64,000 nucleotides of DNA from Arcobacter sp. F2176. GTDB lineage: Bacteria > Campylobacterota > Campylobacteria > Campylobacterales > Arcobacteraceae. The number at the start of each line of letters is the position of its first letter. The first letter of the stretch is position 1. A program made the position numbers and the translations under genes. The stretch is from contig NZ_PDJV01000006.1 in assembly GCF_004116465.1 (NCBI RefSeq), positions 117,554 through 181,553 on the forward strand, given 5' to 3'. Under the pieces are notes generated by a model. That model saw nothing but the letters and a program-made list of their open reading frames with translations. It did no database searches and was not told the origin of the DNA. Positions 45,711 through 54,864 of the stretch are shown in pieces.

Positions 45711-45725
45711 TTCGATATTATCGAA
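45711..45725. promoter_or_regulatory. 15-bp palindrome in the leader of the GGDEF/EAL gene
   Basis: TTCGATA-T-TATCGAA is a perfect palindrome between a TATTAT-like -10 (minus strand, about 45739-45744) and the AAGG ribosome site of the GGDEF/EAL gene. It could be an operator or a small leader hairpin. Confidence 0.35.
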
Positions 45726-45794
45726 GTTTTTTGTTTATAATAGCAAAAAAAAAATAATTTCTTTATAAATAAACTAAAAAAATAATTATTTTAT

Positions 45795-46190
45795 CTATTC
45801 ATTTGAAGTTTGTTTTTCCGTTATTAATGCTAAATTATTTAAGTTATATTTTTGCAATAAGTCCAAAACTTTTACTACTCTTTTATATTGAACTTTTTCA
45901 TCAATTCGAATTATTAGTGGCTTTGTTTTATCTTTTATTTGTTTGAGATTGTCTTCTAATGATTCAAATGACACTTCTATTCCTTTTATAGCAAGTTTTG
46001 TAGGTGAAAGTTCTATAAATATCTCATCCTTTGAGACTTCAGTCTCTTTAGCATTTGATTTTGGTAAATCTAAAACTAAAGCTAATTCTTCTTTTTTAAA
46101 TACAGAAGTAACTATAAAAAATATGAGCAAAATAAACACCACATCAATAATGGGTGTTAAATCCATACCTAAAGACTCTCTTCTTTTCAT
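45795..46190 (-). CDS. exbD: ExbD/TolR family biopolymer transport protein
   Basis: The 131-aa protein has one membrane helix near 11-30 (MDLTPIIDVVFILLIFFIV) whose aspartate D15 or D6 region carries the conserved proton-binding Asp (D in IIDVVF), and a periplasmic domain. With ExbB it uses the proton gradient to energise TonB. The start overlaps exbB by 4 bp. No tonB gene follows. Confidence 0.9.
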   Translation of the reverse strand: MKRRESLGMDLTPIIDVVFILLIFFIVTSVFKKEELALVLDLPKSNAKETEVSKDEIFIELSPTKLAIKGIEVSFESLEDNLKQIKDKTKPLIIRIDEKVQYKRVVKVLDLLQKYNLNNLALITEKQTSNE

Positions 46191-46663
46191 GATTTAACAA
46201 TCTCTTTTTTTGCTTTTAATTCTATAGAATCTATTTGTGAAATAAAATGATTATAAGCAATATGATGTGGTATAGCAACAATAAGTCCAGCAATTGTAGT
46301 AATCAAGGCAATAGAGATACCATTAGAAAAAATACTTGGATCTCCTAGTCCATTTTTTGTAATTGCTTCAAAAGATTTAAATACTCCATAAACTGTACCA
46401 AGAAGCCCTAAAAGTGGAGCTATAGAAGCTATATTTTTTACATAAGTTAAACCAGTCTCTAATTTTTTTACTTCATATTCTATTTGGGCATATATTGTAA
46501 GACCATTTTGAGTATTTACTTTATCTCTTATTTTTTTAACCATGGCATTTTTTCTTGGAAGTGTAAAGAATTTCCAAATAATAATAGTAAATCCTATTAT
46601 GTTTAAAAAAATAAGAATATAAACAATAACACCACCCTTATCAACATATTGCATTAAATCCAT
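46187..46663 (-). CDS. exbB: ExbB/TolQ family proton channel protein
   Basis: The 158-aa protein has three helices (about 10-28, 78-100 and 118-140) and the MotA/TolQ/ExbB signature SIAPLLGLLGTVYGVFKSF, then ISIALITTIAGLIVAIPHH. It is short for ExbB but typical of the compact form in Campylobacterota. It may power TonB receptors such as the one at 20598-22652. Confidence 0.9.
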   Translation of the reverse strand: MDLMQYVDKGGVIVYILIFLNIIGFTIIIWKFFTLPRKNAMVKKIRDKVNTQNGLTIYAQIEYEVKKLETGLTYVKNIASIAPLLGLLGTVYGVFKSFEAITKNGLGDPSIFSNGISIALITTIAGLIVAIPHHIAYNHFISQIDSIELKAKKEIVKS

Positions 46664-46693
46664 TACTTACTCCAAATTTTTTAGTTATTTTAG

Positions 46694-46699
46694 TATAAT
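46694..46699 (+). promoter_or_regulatory. -10 element giving a leaderless transcript
   Basis: A perfect TATAAT ends 7 bp before the ATG at 46707 of the PLP-enzyme gene. Transcription would start at or within a base of the A of the start codon, and no ribosome site is visible. Confidence 0.5.
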
Positions 46700-46706
46700 A
46701 AGTTTA

Positions 46707-47594
46707 ATGGAATATATAAACTCAAGAATTGATTCAATAAATTTTCAAAATCATCAAGTTTTTATTAAAAGAGATGATTTATTAAGTAAAGAGTTCTCAG
46801 GTAATAAAGCAAGAAAATTTTACTATTTTTTAAACAAAGACTTTAATGGTATTAAAAAAATCATCTCTTTTGGTTCCCCCCAAGCAAACTCTTTGTACTC
46901 TTTGTCTGTTTTAGCAAAAATAAAAAATGTAAAACTAGATTTTTATGTCTCTCACATAGCTTCTTTTTTAAAAAAGAATCCTCAAGGAAATTATAAAGAG
47001 GCATTAAAAAATGGTGCAAATATAATAGAAATACAAAAAGATGATTTGTCAAGTCAAGAGTATGTAGAAAAAGAAATTTTAAAAGATGAAAAAGATTTTG
47101 CATATATAGAAGAGGGTGGAAGAGTAAAAGAAGCTGAATATGGAATAAAGATATTAGCCCATGAAATAAACACTTGGATAAAAGAAAATAAAAAAGAAAA
47201 TTTAAAAGTGTATTTGCCTAGTGGTACTGGAACAACAGCACTTTTTTTACAAAAACATTTAGATGTAGAAGTATTAACTTCTCCTTGTGTAGGTGATGAA
47301 AACTATCTTAAAAAGCAGTTTTTGCAATTAAATAGTGATGAAATCAAACATCCTACAATAATAAAAACTAAAAAAAAATATCACTTTGGAAAGCTTTATA
47401 AAGAGTTTTATGAAATGCATTTAAATCTTTTAAGTCAAACAAATATAGAGTTTGATTTACTTTATGATAGTTTAGGTTGGCTCACTTTGGTATCATCAAA
47501 ATATTTTAATGAAAGTGAAATTTTGTATATACATCAAGGCGGAATTTTAGGTAATGAAAGTATGGTAAGTAGATATAAAAACAAATATCTTTAA
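46707..47594 (+). CDS. PLP-dependent ACC deaminase/D-cysteine desulfhydrase-like enzyme
   Basis: The 295-aa fold-type II PLP enzyme resembles 1-aminocyclopropane-1-carboxylate deaminase and D-cysteine desulfhydrase. The motif KRDDLLSKEFSGNKARK places the PLP lysine at K34. LPSGTGTTALFL binds the phosphate, and the C-terminal IHQGGILGN is conserved. The real substrate cannot be told from sequence; D-cysteine breakdown is more likely than ACC. Divergent from exbB with a 43-bp gap. Confidence 0.75.
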   Translation: MEYINSRIDSINFQNHQVFIKRDDLLSKEFSGNKARKFYYFLNKDFNGIKKIISFGSPQANSLYSLSVLAKIKNVKLDFYVSHIASFLKKNPQGNYKEALKNGANIIEIQKDDLSSQEYVEKEILKDEKDFAYIEEGGRVKEAEYGIKILAHEINTWIKENKKENLKVYLPSGTGTTALFLQKHLDVEVLTSPCVGDENYLKKQFLQLNSDEIKHPTIIKTKKKYHFGKLYKEFYEMHLNLLSQTNIEFDLLYDSLGWLTLVSSKYFNESEILYIHQGGILGNESMVSRYKNKYL

Positions 47595-47620
47595 GTTTAA
47601 ATCTACTAAAATAGTGAATA

Positions 47621-50533
47621 ATGAAAATAAATAAATTACTATTAATATTATTATTCTTTTATTCTGCTCTTTTTTCTAAAGAATTAGAGAAAGTATCCCT
47701 TCAATTAAATTGGAAATATCAGTTTGAATTTGCAGGTTTTATAACAGCATATGAAAAAGGTTATTATAAAGATATCGGACTTGATGTAGATATAAGAGAA
47801 TTTACAAAAGATACAAATATAATAGATGATGTGACAAATGAAAAAGCTGATTTTGGTATTTTTGATTTATCATTATTTGAATATTACAATGATAAAAAAC
47901 CTCTAATGCTTTTAGCAAATTATATGAAAAAGTCTGGTTTAGTTTTTGTATCAAAACAAGATATTATTACTCCATATGATTTTAAAAATAAAGTTATAAT
48001 GGCAAGTAAAAACGAATTAGAGAAATCTGTTTTATCAGAATTGCTAAAAAAATTCTCAATCAAAAAAAGTGATTTTAAAAAGATTGAGCCACATCATTTT
48101 TCATCAGAAGATTTTTTAAATGGCAAAGTAGATATTATAACTGCATATTTATCAAATGAACTATACGAAATCAAAAAGTCAAAAATACCATATAATATAA
48201 TCGATCCTTCAAATTATGACTTAGCTACTTTTAGTCTTAATTTATTTTCACTAAAAAGTACAGTAGATAAGAACCCTGAACAAATAAGAAAATTTATTGA
48301 TGCTACAAATAAAGGTTGGGAATATGCCTTTAGTCATAAAAAAGAGATTGTAAATATCATTTATTACAAATACTCAAAACTAAAATCAAAAGATGCCCTA
48401 TTATTTGAAGCTGATGAAATTGAAAAACTAATCATGCCAGATATATATGACATAGGTAGTATTAGAAGTGAATTTGTTGGAAGCATACTTGAAAAAATAG
48501 AAAGTTCTAATTTAAGTAAAAATATTACGAATAAAGATATTGTATTTAAAAATAACTATTACAAAAAGAATGATCTTTTTAACACTAAAAATAAAGAATA
48601 TTTACAAAATAAAAAGAAAATCAATGTTTGTATTGATCCTAATTGGATGCCTTTAGAAAAAATACAAAATGGTAGATATATTGGTATAAGTAAAGAGTAT
48701 ATGGATTATTTCCAAAGTATATTGCATGTACCAATTATTTTAGTACCCACAAATAGTTGGAGTGATAGTTTAGAAAAATTAAAAGAAAAAAAGTGTGATA
48801 TTCTTTCCCTTGCCATGGATACGAAAGAGAGAGAAAAGTATATTAATTTTACAAAACCATATATCTCTTCAAATTTTGTTGTTGTCACAAAAAATGATGA
48901 GTTATTTGTTCCTGATGTAAAAAAAATCATAGGAAAAAGAAAATTAGCAGTAGTAAAAAATTATGGAATTGTTGATATTTTAAAAGAAAAATATAATTAC
49001 AATAATATTGTTGAAGTAAATTCAATTGAAGAGGGATTGCATAAAGTACTCTCAGGTGAGGTTTTTGGATATATCGATTGTTTATCTGTTGTTGGATATA
49101 AAATTCAAAAAGAGTATACAACTGAACTAAAAATAGTAGGAAAATTTGATGAAGCTTTAGATTTAAGTATTGGGGTTCAAAAAGATGATTTGGAGTTATT
49201 GGAGATTTTTAATAAAGTTATAGAAAATATTCCTGAAGATAAAAAGCAAGAAATTCTAAATAAATGGATAAATATAAAGTTTGATAAGGGTATTGATTAC
49301 TCTTTATTATGGAAAGTTACTATTGGATTTTTAATAGTAATACTTCTGATTAGTTATAGACAAAAAGAATTGATTAATAAAAATAAGAAAATTCAAGAAC
49401 AAAGAAATAAATTAAAAGAGAGTAATAATCAATTTAAAAGAATGCAAAAAGAGTTAGAACATACTTTAAAAAGTTTTGAAATGCTTCTTAGTTCAACTAT
49501 GGATTCTATTTTTGTGATTGAAAAGAATATTTGTATAGATACAAATGAAAATGCTTTAAAACTCTTAGGATATAAAGAAAAAAAAGAATTAATAGGAAAA
49601 AATATTTTAAACTTTCTTGAGAGTGGTTCAAGACGAGAGATTATAAAAAATTTATATACAAAAGATGAGCCCTTTGAAATAAATATAAAAGATAAAGATA
49701 ATAATATAATTCCTTCTTTAATAAAAGTAAAAACAACTGCTTTTGAGGGGAAAGCTGTTTATGTTATAAGTCTAATTGATTTAAGGGAAATAAAAGAAAA
49801 AGAGATGTTATTTTTCAAACAATCAAAAATGGCAGCAATGGGAGAGATGATTGGAAATATTGCACATCAATGGAGACAGCCATTAAGCGTTATTAGTGCA
49901 GTATCTACAGGTCTAAAACTAAAACTTATGGTAGGCAAATATGAGGAAGAAAGTGTTATCTCTTCATTGGATAATATGAATGAATCAGCACAATATTTGT
50001 CTCAAACTATAGATGATTTTAGAAATTTTTATAAATCTGATAAAGAAAAGACTCGGGTTACATCAAATTTTATCATTGACAAAAATAAAAATCTGATAAT
50101 TAGTACTTTAAAAGATAATGCAATTACACTTTTTACAAACAATAAATGTGAAGATTTAGAGATAAATACTTATCTTAATGAACTAATTCAAGCAAGTGTT
50201 AATATATTTAACAACGCAAAAGATGCTTTAAACTTAAATAATTTAAATGAAGAGAAATTTATATTTTTTGATGTTTTTAAAGAAGATAAATATTTAGTTT
50301 TATCAATAAAAGATAATGCAGGCGGAGTTCCAAAAGACATAATTGATAAAATTTTTGAACCATACTTTACAACAAAGCATAAAAGTAATGGTACAGGTAT
50401 TGGTTTATACATGACTCATCAGATTATTGAAAATCATATTAATGGAAAAATTGAAGTTAGAAATGAAGAGTTTGAGTGGGAAAATAAAAAATATAAAGGT
50501 GCTAATTTCCTTATTTATTTGCCTATCCTTTAA
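47621..50533 (+). CDS. Sensor histidine kinase with two periplasmic binding domains
   Basis: The 970-aa protein has a signal (1 to about 19), an NMT1/THI5-like binding domain (about 23-310, LQLNWKYQFEFAGFITAYEKG), an SBP_bac_3 domain (about 330-550, INVCIDPNWMPLEK), a membrane helix near 563-581, a coiled coil, a PAS domain (about 620-720), HisKA with H749 in GNIAHQWRQPLS, and HATPase motifs NAKDAL, DNAGGVP and GTGIGLY. No response regulator is adjacent, so its partner is elsewhere. The ligands are probably small metabolites, but unknown. Confidence 0.9.
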   Translation: MKINKLLLILLFFYSALFSKELEKVSLQLNWKYQFEFAGFITAYEKGYYKDIGLDVDIREFTKDTNIIDDVTNEKADFGIFDLSLFEYYNDKKPLMLLANYMKKSGLVFVSKQDIITPYDFKNKVIMASKNELEKSVLSELLKKFSIKKSDFKKIEPHHFSSEDFLNGKVDIITAYLSNELYEIKKSKIPYNIIDPSNYDLATFSLNLFSLKSTVDKNPEQIRKFIDATNKGWEYAFSHKKEIVNIIYYKYSKLKSKDALLFEADEIEKLIMPDIYDIGSIRSEFVGSILEKIESSNLSKNITNKDIVFKNNYYKKNDLFNTKNKEYLQNKKKINVCIDPNWMPLEKIQNGRYIGISKEYMDYFQSILHVPIILVPTNSWSDSLEKLKEKKCDILSLAMDTKEREKYINFTKPYISSNFVVVTKNDELFVPDVKKIIGKRKLAVVKNYGIVDILKEKYNYNNIVEVNSIEEGLHKVLSGEVFGYIDCLSVVGYKIQKEYTTELKIVGKFDEALDLSIGVQKDDLELLEIFNKVIENIPEDKKQEILNKWINIKFDKGIDYSLLWKVTIGFLIVILLISYRQKELINKNKKIQEQRNKLKESNNQFKRMQKELEHTLKSFEMLLSSTMDSIFVIEKNICIDTNENALKLLGYKEKKELIGKNILNFLESGSRREIIKNLYTKDEPFEINIKDKDNNIIPSLIKVKTTAFEGKAVYVISLIDLREIKEKEMLFFKQSKMAAMGEMIGNIAHQWRQPLSVISAVSTGLKLKLMVGKYEEESVISSLDNMNESAQYLSQTIDDFRNFYKSDKEKTRVTSNFIIDKNKNLIISTLKDNAITLFTNNKCEDLEINTYLNELIQASVNIFNNAKDALNLNNLNEEKFIFFDVFKEDKYLVLSIKDNAGGVPKDIIDKIFEPYFTTKHKSNGTGIGLYMTHQIIENHINGKIEVRNEEFEWENKKYKGANFLIYLPIL

Positions 50534-50552
50534 AGTTTTAATTTTATTTAGC

Positions 50553-50558
50553 TATAAT
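50553..50558 (+). promoter_or_regulatory. -10 element of aroK, near-leaderless
   Basis: TATAAT lies 8 bp upstream of the aroK ATG (50567), predicting a leader of about 2 nt and no ribosome site. It would drive the aroK-to-cca gene run. Confidence 0.5.
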
Positions 50559-50566
50559 CGCAAGTT

Positions 50567-51079
50567 ATGAATAAAAACAATATTATACTAATCGGTTTTA
50601 TGGGTGTAGGTAAGGGTACCATTGCACGAGCTTTGTTTAAATCTAGTGGTAGATTTTCTATTGATACAGATGACTTAATAGAGAGTATCACAAAGAAGAA
50701 AATTAAAACAATTTTCAAAGATGAAGGTGAATCTTATTTTAGAGACTTGGAAAAACAATGTGCTTTGTGGTTAGAAAAATCAATTACAAACACCGTTATA
50801 TCAACAGGTGGTGGATTTTATAGGCAAGAAAATATTAAAAATATTGGTAAAGTTGTTTATTTGAAATCCTCTTTTGAAGGTATCTTAAAAAGAATTAATG
50901 ATGCTCCAAATGCCAAACAAAAACTAGATAAAAGACCACTTCTTAAAAATCTTGATGAAGCAAAAAAACTTTATGAAACAAGAATTAAAGAGTATGAAAA
51001 AGTATCTGATGTAATAGTTGATGTGGAAGCTAGAGATATGGAAGATATTATTAAAGAATTAATAAGCAAGTGTGAATGA
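50567..51079 (+). CDS. aroK: Shikimate kinase
   Basis: AroK phosphorylates shikimate at O3 in the chorismate pathway. The 170-aa protein has Walker A GFMGVGKGT at 10-18, the shikimate-binding DTDDLIE, FRDLE (Arg near 59), and TGGGFYRQ. The Lys-Gly in the P-loop (GKGT instead of GKST) is a mild variant. It heads the gene run to hisD. Confidence 0.94.
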   Translation: MNKNNIILIGFMGVGKGTIARALFKSSGRFSIDTDDLIESITKKKIKTIFKDEGESYFRDLEKQCALWLEKSITNTVISTGGGFYRQENIKNIGKVVYLKSSFEGILKRINDAPNAKQKLDKRPLLKNLDEAKKLYETRIKEYEKVSDVIVDVEARDMEDIIKELISKCE

Positions 51080-51086
51080 GGACTAA

Positions 51087-52379
51087 ATGAAAATAATAAA
51101 TACTACAGATTCAAATTTTAAAGAAGAGTTTGAAAATATACAAGCAAGAGCAAAAACTGATATCAAAGGTGTTTCTGCAATAGTTACAAATATTATTGAT
51201 GAGATTGTTGAAAAAGGAAATGGTGCAATAAAAGAGCATATTTCAAAATTTGACAAATGGGAAGTAAAAGAAGATAGTGATTTAGAAATATCAATTGATG
51301 ATATGAAAAAAGCTTATGAGAATATTGATGAAAAATTAAAAAAATCACTTCATATAGCATATGATAGAATTAAAGCTTACCATGAAAAACAACTACCAAA
51401 ATCTTGGATTGATTTTGAAAAAAATGGAACAATTTTAGGACAAAAAGTAAGTGCGGTTGATAGAGCAGGACTTTATATCCCTGGTGGAAAAGCTGCATAC
51501 CCAAGTAGCTTACTTATGAATGCAATTCCAGCAATAGTTGCAGGTGTTGAAGAGATAGTTGTATGCACTCCAACTCCAAATGATGAGATTAATGAACTTC
51601 TTCTTGCAGCATGTCATATTTGTGGAATTAAAAAAGCATTTAAAGTAGGTGGTGCAAGTGCTATTGCTGCTATGGCTTATGGGACTGAGACTATTCCTAA
51701 AGTAGATGTTATAACAGGACCTGGAAATATATTTGTTGCAACTGCTAAAAAGTTAGTTTTTGGGGAAGTAAATATTGACATGATTGCAGGTCCAAGTGAG
51801 ATTGGAATCTTAAGTGATGCAAGTGCAAACCCTAGATTTTTAGCTATTGATTTACTTTCTCAAGCAGAACATGATGAAATGGCAAGTTCTATTATGATAA
51901 CAACTTGTGACAAAGTGGCAGAACTTACTTCAATAGAAGTTGATAGATTTTTACAAGAGTTAAGCAGACGTGAAATAGCTAAAAAATCTATTGATGAAAG
52001 AGGTGTTATAATCATTGCAAAAGATATGGATGAAGCTATAAAATATATGAATGAAATAGCACCAGAACATTTAGAAATAATGACTAACAATGCTTTTGAA
52101 TTATTGCCAAAAATAAAACATGCAGGTGCTATTTTCTTAGGTAAAAATACTCCTGAGCCAATAGGTGATTATATAGCAGGACCAAATCATACACTTCCAA
52201 CTGGAAGTACAGCTAAGTTTTATAGTCCATTAAATGTGGAAAACTTTTTGAAAAAATCTTCAATCATAAGTTTCTCACAAGAAGCGATTGATGAACTTGG
52301 CGAAGCTTGTGCATTATTGGCAGATACAGAAGGTCTAACAGCCCATGCAAAATCTGTAAGAGTGAGATTAGAAAAATAA
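51087..52379 (+). CDS. hisD: Histidinol dehydrogenase
   Basis: HisD oxidises L-histidinol to L-histidine in two NAD-dependent steps with a zinc ion. The 430-aa protein shows VDRAGLYIPGGKAAYPSSLL, the DVITGPGNIFVATAKK stretch, the zinc/active-site SQAEHDEMAS and IAPEHLEI. The GTP-like start is ATG at 51087, 7 bp after aroK. The other histidine genes are not here, so hisD sits alone, as is common in this phylum. Confidence 0.97.
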   Translation: MKIINTTDSNFKEEFENIQARAKTDIKGVSAIVTNIIDEIVEKGNGAIKEHISKFDKWEVKEDSDLEISIDDMKKAYENIDEKLKKSLHIAYDRIKAYHEKQLPKSWIDFEKNGTILGQKVSAVDRAGLYIPGGKAAYPSSLLMNAIPAIVAGVEEIVVCTPTPNDEINELLLAACHICGIKKAFKVGGASAIAAMAYGTETIPKVDVITGPGNIFVATAKKLVFGEVNIDMIAGPSEIGILSDASANPRFLAIDLLSQAEHDEMASSIMITTCDKVAELTSIEVDRFLQELSRREIAKKSIDERGVIIIAKDMDEAIKYMNEIAPEHLEIMTNNAFELLPKIKHAGAIFLGKNTPEPIGDYIAGPNHTLPTGSTAKFYSPLNVENFLKKSSIISFSQEAIDELGEACALLADTEGLTAHAKSVRVRLEK

Positions 52380-52380
52380 T

Positions 52381-52650
52381 ATGGATGATATTTTATTTGG
52401 AACACCTAAATCAAAATTTTTAGATGTCGTCAAACACGCTTCAAGTGAAATTGTAAGTGATGAATTAGATAAAATATTTGAAAAATACGCAGCGATGGAA
52501 TTACTTTTATCAAAAGATAAAGGTGAATCTTATGATGTAAATGAAGATATAAACTCTTTTGTTTTAGAAAATCTAGATGAAGTCTCTAAAGTAAAAGATG
52601 ATTTATATATAGAGTTTACTGGTGAAATTATTTGTAGATTAGATTCATAA
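52381..52650 (+). CDS. DUF2018 family small protein
   Basis: The 89-aa acidic protein has no signal or helix spanning the membrane. Its start DDILFGTPKSKFLDVVKHAS and the EKYAAMELLL segment match DUF2018, a family largely limited to Campylobacterota. The function is unknown. It begins 1 bp after hisD and ends 8 bp before the prenyl synthase gene. Confidence 0.8.
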   Translation: MDDILFGTPKSKFLDVVKHASSEIVSDELDKIFEKYAAMELLLSKDKGESYDVNEDINSFVLENLDEVSKVKDDLYIEFTGEIICRLDS

Positions 52651-52658
52651 GGTATTTT

Positions 52659-53555
52659 GTGGAAGAATTAAAAATAGTAAAAGAAAAAATTTTAGAGTTT
52701 GTAAAAGAGTGTGAAGATGAAAAAAGTGTAGAACTTTTTGGACATTTGGCAACGGGAAAGATGCTAAGGTCAAAACTAATACTTAAAATTGCAGGAGTAA
52801 ATGAAGAATCAATAAAACTATGTGCAATAGTAGAGATGATTCATGCCGCATCACTTTTACATGATGATGTTATAGATGAAGCAACTACTAGAAGAGGAAG
52901 TCCTTCTGTTAATGCTTTATATGATGCTAAAACTGCTATTATGTTTGGAGATGTTTTATACTCTAAAGCCTTTACTGAACTTTCACAAATGAATAGAAAA
53001 GTAGCATATAATATCTCAAGTGCCGTTACAAAACTAAGTATTGGTGAGATGATGGATATTGATTTAACTAAGAATTTTAATACCGATTATAGTTTGTACC
53101 TTGATATGATTTATAAAAAAACTGCTTCATTAATAGAAGCAAGTGCTGCAAGTGCTGCAATACTAGCAAATAAAGATGAAGAAAAATATGCACTATATGG
53201 AAAAAATCTTGGTCTTGCTTTTCAAATGATTGATGATATTTTAGATATTACGCAAGATGCACAAACTTTAGGAAAACCTGCAATGTTTGATTTTGTGGAA
53301 GGAAAGGCTACTATTCCATATTTGTTGTTACATCAAAGATTAGATGATAAAACAAAATTAGAATCGCTTTTCAAAAAAGAGTTAAACGAAGTTGATGCTC
53401 TTTGGATAAAACAACAAATGGAGCGAACAGATTCCTTAAATGATGCAATTTCTCAAGCAAAAGCTTTAGGAAGAGAGGCGATTATGATTTTAGAAGATGA
53501 AAATTCTGAAGGACTAATTAAAATAATGAAAGAAATGATAGAAAGAGAGTTTTAG
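52659..53555 (+). CDS. Polyprenyl diphosphate synthase (IspB/IspA family)
   Basis: The 298-aa enzyme elongates isoprenoid diphosphates, most likely for the menaquinone side chain. The first aspartate-rich motif is DDVID (69-73 within LLHDDVIDEATTRRG), the second is DDILDIT in FQMIDDILD. The start is GTG at 52659, with AAGG 6 bp upstream. The exact chain length cannot be read. It leads into hemA in an operon with 3-bp spacing. Confidence 0.88.
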   Translation: MEELKIVKEKILEFVKECEDEKSVELFGHLATGKMLRSKLILKIAGVNEESIKLCAIVEMIHAASLLHDDVIDEATTRRGSPSVNALYDAKTAIMFGDVLYSKAFTELSQMNRKVAYNISSAVTKLSIGEMMDIDLTKNFNTDYSLYLDMIYKKTASLIEASAASAAILANKDEEKYALYGKNLGLAFQMIDDILDITQDAQTLGKPAMFDFVEGKATIPYLLLHQRLDDKTKLESLFKKELNEVDALWIKQQMERTDSLNDAISQAKALGREAIMILEDENSEGLIKIMKEMIEREF

Positions 53556-53558
53556 GAT

Positions 53559-54854
53559 ATGAGTTATTTAAGTATCTCTTTTACACACAAAAATACAGAT
53601 ATACAAACAAGAGAAAAGATTGCTTTTTCAAATGAAAGTTCAGTAGAAACTTTTTTAAAAAATGTAAAAGCAGATGACTCAATTGATGAGGTTGTACTAT
53701 TATCTACATGTAATAGAGTAGAAATTATGACTACCTCTTCAAATATAAAACAATCTACAAATAAGATTTTTGATACTTTAGCAAAATATTCTGGTTTAGA
53801 TTTTGATAATTTAATAGAAATAGCAGATATATATGATAATACAGGTGCTATTCATCATCTTTTTTCTGTGGCATCTGCTTTGGATTCACTTGTAATTGGT
53901 GAAACACAAATTGTAGGACAATTAAAAGACTCTTTTAGATTAGCTTTATCTAAAGGGTATTGTGGAAAAGATATATCAAAAGCTATGAATTATGCTTTTA
54001 AATGTGCTGCTAATGTTAGAAATGAAACAAGCTTAGGTACAGGTTCTGTATCGGTGGCTTCTACTGCTGTTTCAAAAGCAAAAGATATTATTAAAGACAC
54101 ACAAGGTGTGAAAGCTTTAGTTATTGGTGCAGGTGAGATGAGTGAGCTTACTATGAAACATTTAAATAAAGCTGGATTTGATATTATTTTAATTAGTAGA
54201 GATATTAAAAAAGCTAAGATGTTAGTGGATACTTTTGATTTTGAAGTTGATGTTCAAGCTTATGAAAATCTAGAAAAATACTTAAATGAAGTTCCTGTTA
54301 TGGTTACAGCAACTTCAGCTCCATATCCAATCATAAAAGAAGATATGGTAAAACCATGTACTTTCAATAGATATTGGTTTGATATAGCATTGCCTAGAGA
54401 TATAGAAGAGTTTGAAAGTCCAAATTTACAAATTTATGCGGTAGATGATTTACAAGATATTGTAAATTCTAATATGATACTTCGAGCAGAACAAGCAAAA
54501 AGAGCATATATGATTGTAAATCAAGAATCTGAGAAATTCTTCAAATGGCTAAAATCACTAGAAGTAGAACCAGTGGTAAAACATCTATATAAAAAAGCTG
54601 ACAATGTAATTGAAAAGAAATTAGAAAATGCTATAAAAAAAGGATTTATAAAAGCTGAAGATGAAGAAAATATAAAAAAACTTTGTCAAACAGTTTTAAA
54701 TGAGTTTTTACATGAACCAACAACACAATTAAAAAAGATATCAAAAGATGTGGAATGTGATATTATTTTGGGAACAGTACAATCTGTTTTTGGGTTAGAA
54801 GGTGGTTCAAACTCTATTAAAAAATGTGACCACGCAATAAAATTTAATTATTAG
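53559..54854 (+). CDS. hemA: Glutamyl-tRNA reductase
   Basis: HemA reduces Glu-tRNA(Glu) to glutamate-1-semialdehyde, the first committed step of haem synthesis. The 431-aa protein has the catalytic cysteine C51 in LSTCNRVEI, the tRNA-binding [10 protein letters not shown], the NADPH site [10 protein letters not shown], and a C-terminal dimerisation helix. AGGA-type site overlaps the ispB-like stop. Haem is needed for NapB and NnrS. Confidence 0.97.
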   Translation: MSYLSISFTHKNTDIQTREKIAFSNESSVETFLKNVKADDSIDEVVLLSTCNRVEIMTTSSNIKQSTNKIFDTLAKYSGLDFDNLIEIADIYDNTGAIHHLFSVASALDSLVIGETQIVGQLKDSFRLALSKGYCGKDISKAMNYAFKCAANVRNETSLGTGSVSVASTAVSKAKDIIKDTQGVKALVIGAGEMSELTMKHLNKAGFDIILISRDIKKAKMLVDTFDFEVDVQAYENLEKYLNEVPVMVTATSAPYPIIKEDMVKPCTFNRYWFDIALPRDIEEFESPNLQIYAVDDLQDIVNSNMILRAEQAKRAYMIVNQESEKFFKWLKSLEVEPVVKHLYKKADNVIEKKLENAIKKGFIKAEDEENIKKLCQTVLNEFLHEPTTQLKKISKDVECDIILGTVQSVFGLEGGSNSIKKCDHAIKFNY

Positions 54855-54864
54855 GAATATGTTA

